In this document: one piece after another, positions 1-8,241 of the stretch | How the letters are laid out: each line of letters begins with the position of its first letter | How positions within the stretch are numbered: position 1 is the stretch's first letter | Origin: Candidatus Gastranaerophilales bacterium | GTDB taxonomy: Bacteria > Cyanobacteriota > Vampirovibrionia > Gastranaerophilales > Gastranaerophilaceae | Assembly: GCA_944324395.1 (NCBI GenBank) | Contig: CALUWC010000004.1 | Location: forward strand, 62,001 to 126,000 | Length of the DNA stretch: 64,000 nt | Direction of reading: 5' to 3' | Position numbers and translations under genes: made by a program | Notes under the pieces: model-generated | The model's input: the letters and a program-made list of their open reading frames with translations, nothing else | Database searches by the model: none | What the model was told of the DNA's origin: nothing

Positions 1-727
1 GATACCCGAGTTCAACAACCTCATATTCTTTACCTGAAGCCATAAACCTAACTTTGTCACCAATTGAAATACTTCCATCAACAACTTTGAAATAGCAGAC
101 AGTTCCAAGATACTGGTCATATACACTATCAAAAACTAAAGCCCTTAGAGGTTTCTCCGAATTATCAGCAGGAGCCGGAATATAATTCACAACAGCTTCC
201 AAAACATCTTCAATCCCTTCACCTGTCTTTGCACTGACGGGAATTGCCATTGAAGCATCTATCCCCAAAATTTCTTCAATTTCCTGTCTAACCCGCTCAA
301 CATCAGCAGAGGGCAAATCAATTTTATTTATAACCGGAATAATTTCCAAATTTTGTTCAATTGCAAGATAAACATTTGCCAGAGTCTGTGCTTCAACACC
401 CTGTGTGGCATCAACAATCAGCAAAGCACCTTCACAAGCTGCCAGAGATCTTGAAACTTCGTAAGAAAAATCGACATGGCCGGGGGTATCAATCAGATTT
501 AATTCATAATCCTTTCCGTCAGATGCTTTATATTTCATTCTGGCAGCATTGAGTTTTATTGTAATACCACGTTCACGCTCAATATCCATAGAATCAAGCA
601 ATTGATCCTGCATATCTCTCTGAGCGACAGTACCTGTTTTTTCAAGTAATCTATCAGCAAGGGTAGATTTCCCATGGTCAATGTGTGCTATTATACAAAA
701 ATTTCTTACATTATCTCTGGTTCTCAT
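1..727 (-). CDS. lepA: Elongation factor 4 (LepA), N-terminal part, cut by window edge
   Basis: LepA is a ribosome-bound translational GTPase that acts on stalled or mis-translocated ribosomes. Reading the minus strand from the ATG at 727 gives [20 protein letters not shown], with the G1 loop AHIDHGKS. The G3 motif is [12 protein letters not shown] (around 480), G4 is NKIDLP (around 320) and G5 is SAKTGEG (around 230). About 242 of the roughly 600 residues are present and the frame is open to base 1. The AHIDHGKS start and the DFSYEV sequence after G3 are typical of LepA rather than EF-G. It is preceded on the same strand by a 52-aa small gene and a hairpin terminator. Confidence 0.93.
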   Translation of the reverse strand, partial: MRTRDNVRNFCIIAHIDHGKSTLADRLLEKTGTVAQRDMQDQLLDSMDIERERGITIKLNAARMKYKASDGKDYELNLIDTPGHVDFSYEVSRSLAACEGALLIVDATQGVEAQTLANVYLAIEQNLEIIPVINKIDLPSADVERVRQEIEEILGIDASMAIPVSAKTGEGIEDVLEAVVNYIPAPADNSEKPLRALVFDSVYDQYLGTVCYFKVVDGSISIGDKVRFMASGKEYEVVELGY

Positions 728-783
728 ACCTAAGATTATATATAAAAAATTTCTATTGTAAAACAACCGGGTACATAAAAGTT

Positions 784-836
784 CTCACTACAAAAAACCG
801 ACCTAACCTCCGAAGGCCGGATAGTTTGAAAGTGAG
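784..836 (-). terminator. Hairpin with U-tract between the small gene and lepA
   Basis: On the minus strand CCGGCC (820-815) pairs with GGTCGG (803-798) and is followed by TTTTTT (797-792). An outer pair CTCACT (836-831) with AGTGAG (789-784) can close around it. It lies 18 bases after the stop of the 52-aa gene and 57 bases before the lepA start, so it likely ends the small transcript. Confidence 0.55.
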
Positions 837-853
837 GATAATACCCTGTGTAA

Positions 854-1012
854 TTACACAAGCCCAAGAACTTTTTTATACCAAGAGAATGATTCTAACT
901 CGGTACCGTTAAAAGTTGTTTTTGCACATTGATTTTTTAAATAGTTTTCAAATTCATCGTTGAATTTGGATTTTACTTTTTGTGTTTCCTTTTCTGTGAT
1001 TGATGTTGACAT
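854..1012 (-). CDS. Small protein, 52 aa, unknown function
   Basis: A short gene with an ATG at 1012, preceded eight bases upstream by AAGGAG, and a stop at 854-856. The product begins MSTSITEKETQKVKSKFNDE and ends with WYKKVLGLV. It is hydrophilic and rich in Lys and Glu, with no signal peptide or membrane segment. The clean ribosome binding site and the hairpin terminator just downstream support a real gene. I recognise no family. Confidence 0.6.
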   Translation of the reverse strand: MSTSITEKETQKVKSKFNDEFENYLKNQCAKTTFNGTELESFSWYKKVLGLV

Positions 1013-1239
1013 AGAACCTACTCCTTTTACACTTATAATATTTAAAACTAGAACCCCATTTTAATTATAACACATTTTCCATGGTTTTACCAGCTATAAA
1101 TCCCGGCAATAAAATTTTTTGTTAGCAGTCTAGGAAAATTTTATGTAAAATTTTATGAAGCAATTTTGTTTTTATAAATATTTATGTAATTAAATAAAAT
1201 TTTGTTTAAATTTTAGCATTTTTGTGTTAATCTTTTTTT

Positions 1240-2151
1240 ATGCTATTGATAGGTGAAAATATACATATAATCTCAAAAACAGTCCGTAAAGCTCTGGAAA
1301 ATAAAGACGAAAATTTTATCAAAAATTTGATTAAAATTCAAGAAAAAATGGACTGCATAGATTTAAATATCGGTCCGGCAAGAGGAAAACTTGACAAGAT
1401 TTTTGAATGGCTTGTTCCGCTTACAAACGGGAAAAATATTTCTTTTGATTCTACCAATGCAGAAGCAATCGTACAGGGGTTAAAACTCGTTCAAAATTCG
1501 GAAAACTGTTTTATTAACAGCACGTCAAATGATTTGGAACGATTGGAAACACTTACGGACTGTGCATTATCAAGCAAATGTAATCTTATAGCATTAACCA
1601 TGTCCAATCAAACAGGTATCCCTAAAACTGCCGATGAAAGATTAGAAATTGTATTTGAAATATACGAAAAATGTATGGAAAAAGGGATTGAAAATAATAA
1701 AATCTTTTTTGATCCGCTTATTCTGCCTGTACAGGCAGATCAATTACAGAGTTTGGAGGCTTTAAATACCATAAAAATGATTAAAGAAAGCTTTGAACCT
1801 CAGGTAAATACAATTATAGGTTTATCCAATATTTCAAACGGGTCGCCGAAACATTTGCGTCCGTTGATAAACAGAGTTTTTGGAGTTTTAGCATACGGTG
1901 CGGGATTAGATGCTGTTATTATGGATGCCAAAGACGAAGAATTAATCAGAACTTTTAAAATACTTGATAAAAAGTCGCCGGAGTCAAAAATTGATGAATT
2001 ATATTTAAATCTTTCAGAAATGATTAAAAATTTTGGCAGCCTGGAAGATATTAAATTTGACAAAAATAATATTGATGAGCAAAATATTATTAAAACAGCA
2101 GCGGTTCTGCTAAATAAAACAATATATTCCGACAGCTTTACACAAGTATAA
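1240..2151 (+). CDS. Pterin-binding methyltransferase, AcsE-like (methyltetrahydrofolate:corrinoid protein)
   Basis: This 303-residue protein looks like a TIM barrel of the pterin-binding family. AcsE moves the methyl group of methyl-tetrahydrofolate to a corrinoid iron-sulfur protein; MetH has a homologous domain. AcsE landmarks visible are the start LLIGENIH, DLNIGPA (41-47), FDSTNAEAI (Asp70), INSTS (Asn93), DPLILP (Asp158), GLSNIS (Asn197), RPLINRVF, and the C-terminal end LLNKTIYSDSF. About 40 residues near 240-285 look like an insertion relative to the 262-residue AcsE. No corrinoid protein or acetyl-CoA synthase gene lies in the window, so the methyl acceptor is unknown. The ATG follows a T-rich run with no Shine-Dalgarno, so the mRNA may be leaderless. 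Confidence 0.8.
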   Translation: MLLIGENIHIISKTVRKALENKDENFIKNLIKIQEKMDCIDLNIGPARGKLDKIFEWLVPLTNGKNISFDSTNAEAIVQGLKLVQNSENCFINSTSNDLERLETLTDCALSSKCNLIALTMSNQTGIPKTADERLEIVFEIYEKCMEKGIENNKIFFDPLILPVQADQLQSLEALNTIKMIKESFEPQVNTIIGLSNISNGSPKHLRPLINRVFGVLAYGAGLDAVIMDAKDEELIRTFKILDKKSPESKIDELYLNLSEMIKNFGSLEDIKFDKNNIDEQNIIKTAAVLLNKTIYSDSFTQV

Positions 2152-2177
2152 GTTTTATGTTAGAATAAGGAAAAATT

Positions 2178-4307
2178 TTGAGGAGCAGAAAAATTAGAAA
2201 GCATTTATTAACAACTATTTTGGTTTCAACGTTTATGTTTTGTACAATGCCTGCCATTGCACAAATGTCGCCTGAAGCAAGTGCCCTTTATCAGGAAGCC
2301 TGCAGTGCCGAACATCAGCAGGATTTAAAAGGTGCTATTGAAAAATTAGAACAGGCTGTCAAACTGCCAGGAGCGGATGCTATGGTTTACACAAAATTAG
2401 CAGGCTTATATGCCGAAATTGACGACAGCCAAAAAGCTCTCGAAACTTATAAAAAAGTTATAGAACTCAACCCTGATGATGCTTTTGTATATATAAGCAT
2501 CGGAAGTATATACGAAAATCAAGGAAATTACAAAGAAGCATTAAAAGCTTATGAAAAAGCTCTGGATATTTATCCTGAGTATAAATATAATTATGTTAAT
2601 ATTGCAAATGTTCAATATCAGTTACGTGATTATAACGGAGCAATAAAAAGTTATAACACTTTCCTTGAAACTTATTCTCAGCATTCTGAATCCAGAGAAA
2701 ATCTTGCAGCTTCCTATTATGCAATAAAAGATTATGATGATGCCGTAAAACAATATAAATTATTGTATGACAAAAACCCGGACACCTTTAAAAGCTTTTC
2801 ACAGTACGGACTTGCATTACTGAATGATAACAGCCCGGAAAAAGCTGCCGAAATGCTTGAAAAAGCAATCAGTATTGATGCAGAAAATTATTCTGCTCAT
2901 TTAGGTTTGGCACAGGCTTATCAAGATCTCGGCAAAAAAGATATGTCCTATGAACAGTATCAGATTGTTCTTGCTAAAGTTCCCAATTTAAATACTGTTC
3001 GCCTTGATTATGCTAACCTTCTTGCAGATATGAATAAAAATACGGAAGCTATTACGCAATACAATATGTATATTAAAGCTTTTCCGAATGATATTAAAGG
3101 TTACAAAAATATAGCAGATGTTTATAAAACTTTGAGTAACTATGATAAAGCTTTGGAAAATTATCTAATTGCAGAAACAAAAGATTCTGCCGATATAAAC
3201 ATAAAGAAAAATATAGCTCTTTGCTACCATAATAAAAAAGATTACGCAAATGCATTAAAATATTACGACATTATTTTAACAACCCAGCCAGACGATTATA
3301 ATATGAAAGTTAATAAAGCTCTGGCTTTACATGCCCTGAAACGTTATGATGAAGCTATTGCAATGTATGAAAATCTCTTGCCCGTAAAGAATGATAAAAC
3401 AATAAAAGATAACCTGAATAATGCTCGTGTCGCAAGAGGTCATGAACAAATTGAAGCAAAAGATTACGGCAGTGCAGTAGAAAACTTTAAAACAGCAATT
3501 AAAGAAGGCTATACCGACGGATTTGTATATTATGGACTTGCAAAAGCCTACAGAGCAACAGGTGATAATACAAAAGCTGCCGAAAATTATGAAAAAGCTA
3601 TCTCTATTGACCCTGACAGAACTGAATATTCTGCAGAATACAGTGAATTTATTTCATCTTTATACAAACCAAAAGTTACAGTACAACAAACTCCCGGATC
3701 TGACAAAGGAGATTTGCCGTCAATAAATTTAACAATTGATGAAGTCGACAAGACAACTAATACAACTCCAGCAAATGAAGTTAAATCAAAAGCTCAAAAA
3801 ACAGAACCTCCCGTTACACCTTCAGTTTCTGTTGTATCAAAACAAAATGAAGAATTAATTGCCGCAGGTGATAAAAATTATAAAAGCAACAATTATGATG
3901 CTGCAGTTAAAAATTATCAAGATGCATTACAGCTTGTACCAAATGATGCAGTCACCCTGCTTAAACTCGGTAATATTTATAAATTAAAAGAAGATAACAC
4001 AAAAGCTGTAAATTATTATCAAAAATCTATTATTGTAAATCCTGATTATACTGACGGCTGGTTTAATCTGGGACTTGCGTATGCAAATGAAAATAATTTA
4101 ATTGAATCTCAAAAAAGCTTTGAAAAAGTAATTTCATTGGATTCAAATTATAATTTCGGTTATGCATATTATGCTCTGGGTCTTGCGTTAGAACAACAGG
4201 GCAAAACTGAAGATGCTATAAAAAATTATAAACTGTTTGTCAAATATAATAATGATAAAAATATGATTAACACTGTTCAGACAAAAATCAAGCAGCTCCA
4301 AAAATGA
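2178..4307 (+). CDS. Exported TPR-repeat protein, 709 aa
   Basis: The start is TTG with AAGGA seven bases upstream. The N-terminus RSRKIRKHLL, a hydrophobic core and the cleavage-like AIAQ form a signal peptide of about 28 residues. The rest is tandem tetratricopeptide repeats of about 34 residues (for example KLAGLYAEIDDSQKALETYK). A low-complexity linker rich in Thr, Pro and Lys (about 500-560) splits them into a long N-terminal and a short C-terminal array. TPR arrays are protein-binding scaffolds, so this one likely works in the periplasm or at the envelope. Its stop overlaps the start of the next gene, a lipoprotein, suggesting translational coupling and perhaps a complex. Its partner is not identifiable. 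Confidence 0.85.
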   Translation: MRSRKIRKHLLTTILVSTFMFCTMPAIAQMSPEASALYQEACSAEHQQDLKGAIEKLEQAVKLPGADAMVYTKLAGLYAEIDDSQKALETYKKVIELNPDDAFVYISIGSIYENQGNYKEALKAYEKALDIYPEYKYNYVNIANVQYQLRDYNGAIKSYNTFLETYSQHSESRENLAASYYAIKDYDDAVKQYKLLYDKNPDTFKSFSQYGLALLNDNSPEKAAEMLEKAISIDAENYSAHLGLAQAYQDLGKKDMSYEQYQIVLAKVPNLNTVRLDYANLLADMNKNTEAITQYNMYIKAFPNDIKGYKNIADVYKTLSNYDKALENYLIAETKDSADINIKKNIALCYHNKKDYANALKYYDIILTTQPDDYNMKVNKALALHALKRYDEAIAMYENLLPVKNDKTIKDNLNNARVARGHEQIEAKDYGSAVENFKTAIKEGYTDGFVYYGLAKAYRATGDNTKAAENYEKAISIDPDRTEYSAEYSEFISSLYKPKVTVQQTPGSDKGDLPSINLTIDEVDKTTNTTPANEVKSKAQKTEPPVTPSVSVVSKQNEELIAAGDKNYKSNNYDAAVKNYQDALQLVPNDAVTLLKLGNIYKLKEDNTKAVNYYQKSIIVNPDYTDGWFNLGLAYANENNLIESQKSFEKVISLDSNYNFGYAYYALGLALEQQGKTEDAIKNYKLFVKYNNDKNMINTVQTKIKQLQK

Positions 4308-4726
4308 TGAAAAAGACTTTAACATTAATATTTACATTATTTCTTGCAATATTTACCAGTGCCTGCAACAGTGAAAAATCAGTTATATTGTTTAATAAAT
4401 ATCGTTTTACTCAGGAAACTATAACTTCTAACAGTAATACAAATATCTTTAAACCGGGGGATAGAATAAATTATTTAGTTACTCTTCCAAAACCTATAGA
4501 GTCAAAATTGCTTTTAATACAAATTGTCAAAATAGGTGGAGATAAACAAGAACGTTACGGCTACGAGCTTGTCTGGGGAAAAACCGTAAAAATTCGAGAT
4601 GAACAAGTTTATTATTATACAAATTATATAGTTTTAAATGATCCCGGGGCATATATCATGAAAGTATATTCAAGGGATAATCCTACAAAACTTTTGACAT
4701 CGGCATATTTTTATGTGAAAAATTAA
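4304..4726 (+). CDS. Putative lipoprotein, 140 aa, unknown function
   Basis: The ATG overlaps the stop of the TPR gene (ATGA); a second Met follows at once. The N-terminus MMKKTLTLIFTLFLAIF ends in TSAC, a lipobox with the acceptor Cys at residue 21. The mature part is about 120 residues and looks beta-rich (INYLVTLPKPIESKLLLIQI, YYYTNYIVLNDPGAYIMKVY), like a small immunoglobulin-type sandwich. The residue after Cys is Asn, not Asp. Coupling to the TPR gene suggests the two proteins act together. I recognise no family. Confidence 0.75.
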   Translation: MMKKTLTLIFTLFLAIFTSACNSEKSVILFNKYRFTQETITSNSNTNIFKPGDRINYLVTLPKPIESKLLLIQIVKIGGDKQERYGYELVWGKTVKIRDEQVYYYTNYIVLNDPGAYIMKVYSRDNPTKLLTSAYFYVKN

Positions 4727-4742
4727 TTTTGAGGGAAATAAG

Positions 4743-5141
4743 ATGATAAAAGAAAAAGCATTAGAATATTTTAGAAACGGTTATTCATGTTCGGAGTCAG
4801 TAATGCAGGCATGTGTTGATGAGGGATTATGCGGTTCTGAACTTTTACCTTGTGCTACAACCTTTTCAGGGGGAATGTCTTCGGGCTGTGTATGCGGTAC
4901 TGTTGCAGCATCTCAAATTATTTTGGGCAGCCATTTTGGCAAAAACAACAAGTATGAAAATCCTGTTGTCGGAAGAGAAAAAGCTGCAAAATTTGTAGAA
5001 GAATTTAAAAAAAGAAATAAAGTTACCTGCTGCAGAGTTCTATGTGCAGGTTTAGAAGGAAGTGCCAGAAAAGAACATTGTGCAAAGCTTGTTACTGATG
5101 CTTGCGAAATTCTGGAAGAACTGATTAAAGTGAAAGTATAA
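4743..5141 (+). CDS. C_GCAxxG_C_C family redox protein
   Basis: The 132-residue protein carries the family signature: GYSCSESVM (Cys16), then FSGGMSSGCVCGTVAAS in the GCAxxG position, then the CCRVLC pair and a final Cys in the DACEIL helix. The conserved cysteines are thought to bind a metal or take part in redox chemistry, but no reaction is established for the family. GAGGGA upstream of the ATG is the ribosome binding site. It sits 16 bases after the lipoprotein gene and 21 before the Nfo-like gene, probably in one operon. Confidence 0.85.
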   Translation: MIKEKALEYFRNGYSCSESVMQACVDEGLCGSELLPCATTFSGGMSSGCVCGTVAASQIILGSHFGKNNKYENPVVGREKAAKFVEEFKKRNKVTCCRVLCAGLEGSARKEHCAKLVTDACEILEELIKVKV

Positions 5142-5162
5142 ATCTTTTGTCCGGAGGATATT

Positions 5163-6011
5163 GTGCAAAATTTTTATAAACCTGATAAACTTAACTTTTT
5201 AACAGCCGGAATGCCTTTAACTACAGGTAAAGGCGGTTATCAGAAAGCCTTTGAAATTCTGGAAGAAATGAATCTTGACGGAATGGAAGTCGAATTTGTT
5301 CATGGTGTCAGAATGTCTGATGATACCCGCAAATATTTAAAAAAAATTTCAGAAGAAAAAAACTTTATCCTCACAGCTCATGGTCCATTTTATATAAATC
5401 TCAATTCCAAAGAAGAAGATAAAATTGAAGCATCAGTTCAAAGAATTGTTGATACGGCACAAGCAGCCTGCGATTTTGGCGGATACAGCATAACCTATCA
5501 TGCTGCATTTTATATGGGCAAAGATAAAGAAACAGTTTATCAGCAGGTTCATACACAAACGCAGAAAATTATTGATATTTTAAAAAAATATAATCTAAAA
5601 GTATGGGTTCGTCCTGAAACAACAGGCAAAGCAACCCAATGGGGAGATTACGAAGAAATCATCAGATTGTCAAAAGAATTTGAACAAGTTCTGCCATGTA
5701 TTGATTTTTCACATATTCATGCCAGAACTGCAGGAGAATATAATACCTATGATGAATTTTGTAAAATACTTGAGCGTATAGGAACAGAACTCGGTAATTT
5801 TGCACTCGATAATTTTCATGCACACCTTGCCGGAATTGAATATACTCAAAAAGGTGAAAAATGTCATCTTATATTAGAAGAATCCGATATGAATTACAAA
5901 GATCTTTTAAAAGCATTGAAAGAATTTAATGTAAAAGGAGCATTGGTCTGCGAAAGTCCTAATATTGAAACAGATACAAAGCTGTTAAAAGATTACTATA
6001 TGAGCCTGTAA
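5163..6011 (+). CDS. Endonuclease IV-like TIM-barrel (AP endonuclease family 2)
   Basis: The start is GTG, nine bases after CCGGAGG. The 282-residue product has the motif order of Nfo-type AP endonucleases: LDGMEVEFVHG, AHGPFYINLNS (metal His), YHAAFYMG (His), VRPETTGK (Glu), CIDFSHIHAR (Asp and His), FHAHLAG and ILEESDMNYKDLLKAL. Such enzymes use three zinc ions to cut DNA at abasic sites. The length matches the short archaeal-type Nfo rather than a sugar isomerase. A role in base-excision repair is inferred from family; the neighbours do not add to it. Confidence 0.8.
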   Translation: MQNFYKPDKLNFLTAGMPLTTGKGGYQKAFEILEEMNLDGMEVEFVHGVRMSDDTRKYLKKISEEKNFILTAHGPFYINLNSKEEDKIEASVQRIVDTAQAACDFGGYSITYHAAFYMGKDKETVYQQVHTQTQKIIDILKKYNLKVWVRPETTGKATQWGDYEEIIRLSKEFEQVLPCIDFSHIHARTAGEYNTYDEFCKILERIGTELGNFALDNFHAHLAGIEYTQKGEKCHLILEESDMNYKDLLKALKEFNVKGALVCESPNIETDTKLLKDYYMSL

Positions 6012-6099
6012 ATATCCTCCAAAAACAGGAAATATTAAAGATATAATAAAATCTGCCGATATATAAAACATATTATTTTAATGATAAAAGAGGTCATCT

Positions 6100-6468
6100 A
6101 TGTTTAATTCGGTTAACAATCCTTTTGGTCAAAGAATAGAATCTGCACTATCTACAGGGCAGGAAAAAAGACAGCATCAACAAGAACAGCAAAAAGAAGA
6201 AGAAAAAAGATATCTTGAAAATGATGAAAAAGATGAAGTTAAAATCGGCGGATTGCCTATTTTAACAGAAGAAGAAATTGCGGCAATGACTAATAATTAC
6301 ATAGCAAATTTGAAATCCGAACACAGCTCCGAGCCTAAAATTATTGAAAAACTAGATAAATTTCTGACAAAATTTGACGTAAAAAAATTCATGAAACAAA
6401 ACCCCAATATGACAAGTGCAGACTTTCACATGGTAATGTTTAATGAAACGGTAAATTTAATCAAATAA
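6100..6468 (+). CDS. Hypothetical protein, 122 aa
   Basis: The ATG has AAAGAGG ten bases upstream. The protein begins MFNSVNNPFGQRIESAL and then has a charged Gln/Glu/Lys segment (about 22-48) likely to be helical. It ends with an amphipathic part containing KFLTKFDVKKFMKQNPNMTS. There is no signal peptide or membrane helix. I do not recognise the family. It lies tail to tail with the pseudopilin gene, one base apart. Confidence 0.65.
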   Translation: MFNSVNNPFGQRIESALSTGQEKRQHQQEQQKEEEKRYLENDEKDEVKIGGLPILTEEEIAAMTNNYIANLKSEHSSEPKIIEKLDKFLTKFDVKKFMKQNPNMTSADFHMVMFNETVNLIK

Positions 6469-6469
6469 C

Positions 6470-7168
6470 CTATTCTCTAATTCCGGCAGACTCTTTTAAC
6501 ATTTGCTCTGTAGTTTTACTTGCATCACCGCCCAAATAATTTTCAGGATTATCCGGCGGGAATAAAGCTACAGATTTTACAAATGTTCTGTTACCTATTA
6601 AAACTGATTCCGAAACTCTGGTAGAAAATGCAAAAATATCTTGTCCCCATTTATTAGGACCTTTACGGCCATTAACATCAATAGCAAACAATTTCATATA
6701 ATTTGAACTATTAGTCAAGATAATCATACTGTTATCCAAAACATAAGCTTTGTTTAATGTACCCCATGGTGCTGCAGGATAGTTCTTTGGGATACACCCG
6801 TCTGCTATAGGATCATTTTCACATTTACGGGTACCGCCCATAGCCTTAACAAAGGCTAACATAGCATTATGACACTCATTGCCTTTTTCAGTAGGAGTAC
6901 CTTCAATACTCAGTCCGAAATTATCTTTTGTATCTTGATCAGGAACTTTATAACAAGAATAGACTTTTCCCTCATCAATTGAAATATTCTGTATAGCGGC
7001 TTCCATTTTTGCATTAGCAGTTCTGAATTCTGCAAGCCTTGCTCTTTGCTGTACAGAAGAGCCGACAGTAGACAATGTCATTGTAGCCAAAAAACCAATT
7101 AGTGATAATGTTATCAAAACTTCTGATAGTGTAAACCCAAATTTCTTGTTATTCAATTTCATACTCAT
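6470..7168 (-). CDS. Type IV pilin-like protein (prepilin N-terminal motif)
   Basis: A short basic leader (MSMKLNNKKFG) is followed by FTLSEVLITLSLIGFLA, the prepilin peptidase site with Glu at +5 and the hydrophobic assembly helix. The globular part has four or more cysteines (SCYKVP, ECHNAML, RKCEND, DGCIPK) and ends with an NPENYLGG stretch. Such proteins form the shaft or tip of type IV pili or type II secretion pseudopili. I chose the ATG at 7168 because an upstream TAGGG lies 12 bases away; TTG 7180 and ATG 7177 and 7162 are alternatives. No assembly genes are nearby, so it is an orphan pilin. Confidence 0.82.
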   Translation of the reverse strand: MSMKLNNKKFGFTLSEVLITLSLIGFLATMTLSTVGSSVQQRARLAEFRTANAKMEAAIQNISIDEGKVYSCYKVPDQDTKDNFGLSIEGTPTEKGNECHNAMLAFVKAMGGTRKCENDPIADGCIPKNYPAAPWGTLNKAYVLDNSMIILTNSSNYMKLFAIDVNGRKGPNKWGQDIFAFSTRVSESVLIGNRTFVKSVALFPPDNPENYLGGDASKTTEQMLKESAGIRE

Positions 7169-7237
7169 AAATCTCATCAACCCTATAAACTAATTTTAAC
7201 ATATTTAACTCATCTAGTCAATTGTACCACCTGAAAA

Positions 7238-8152
7238 CTAAGCCCTTGGGTGAGTTTCATTATAAACTTCTTTCATATGCTGCATTGAAATGTGTGTATA
7301 AATTTGAGTGTTTGAAATACTGGCATGACCCAATAGTTCCTGAACAACTCTCAAATCAGCGCCGTTTTCTATCAAATGTGTTGCAAAACTGTGTCTGAAC
7401 ATATGAGGAGTAACTTTTTTAGGAAGCTGGATTTTTTCAACAATATCATTGATAACATTACGTATCATCCTTGTTTGTAGACGATAACCGGTTTTATTGA
7501 TAAAAACAGGTGTTGTTTCCGTTATAGGTTCAAGTACATAGCCTTTTGCAATCAATGGTCTGGCATAATCTATATACCCTTGAAGATATCTCTTTGCCCT
7601 GTCTGTTATAAGAATAATCCTTTCTTTTGCACCTTTACCAAAAACAGTAATTTCATTATTTTCAAGGTTCAAATTTTCAAAATTCAAACCGCTCAACTCA
7701 GAAACTCGCATTCCGCTTGCCCATAACAATTCTAAAATTGCACGATTTCTGTATCCAGCCGGAGTTTCTATATTTATGTTATTCAAAATTTGTTCAATCT
7801 CATCCGTTGTGAGGAATTTTGGCAAAGATTTCGGTCGTTTGGGGGATATTAAACTCTCCGCAGGGTTGTTTTCAACCTTTTTTTCCCTGTGTAAATACTT
7901 GTAAAAAGTGCGTATTGATGCTATTTTTCGGGCTATAGTACTCTTCTTATAATTGAAGATTTGTATGAAGTGTAAATACTCCCGAACTTTAGAAAAATTA
8001 ACATCTTCACATGCCTGATTATCAAGCCATATTAAATAAGCTAAAATATCAGCATAATAAGCTTTTGCGGTATGTTCGGAAAAGTTTTTTTCTACCAGAA
8101 TATATGTTTTGAAATCCTCTAAATCATGTTTTGATTCTAAGTTCAATACCAT
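7238..8152 (-). CDS. xerD: Tyrosine recombinase XerC/XerD
   Basis: The 304-residue protein has an N-terminal SAM-like core-binding domain (about 8-95) and a C-terminal catalytic domain. All catalytic residues are present: Arg149 (GMRVSEL), Lys173 (GKGAKER), His250 and Arg253 (TPHMFRHSFATHL), His276 (LLGHASI) and Tyr285 (IYTHIS). Full length, lack of mobile genes nearby and the HSFATHLIENGADLR block point to the housekeeping Xer enzyme that resolves chromosome dimers at dif. XerC versus XerD cannot be settled from this window. AAGG precedes the ATG by eight bases. Confidence 0.85.
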   Translation of the reverse strand: MVLNLESKHDLEDFKTYILVEKNFSEHTAKAYYADILAYLIWLDNQACEDVNFSKVREYLHFIQIFNYKKSTIARKIASIRTFYKYLHREKKVENNPAESLISPKRPKSLPKFLTTDEIEQILNNINIETPAGYRNRAILELLWASGMRVSELSGLNFENLNLENNEITVFGKGAKERIILITDRAKRYLQGYIDYARPLIAKGYVLEPITETTPVFINKTGYRLQTRMIRNVINDIVEKIQLPKKVTPHMFRHSFATHLIENGADLRVVQELLGHASISNTQIYTHISMQHMKEVYNETHPRA

Positions 8153-8241
8153 CTATTTACCTTATTGCTTTTTTCCGATAACTATTATACAATACTTTTA
8201 GAATATTTAGAATAGTTAAAAGTTAAAAAGTAGGTGAAAAC

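Noticed and set aside
685-912. 75-aa plus-strand ORF over the lepA start and its upstream gap
   Set aside because: It runs antisense through lepA, the terminator hairpin and the 52-aa gene, and has no ribosome binding site.
7238-8152. Integrase of a mobile element
   Set aside because: The protein is a full-length Xer-type enzyme and there is no att site, tRNA target or phage gene around it.
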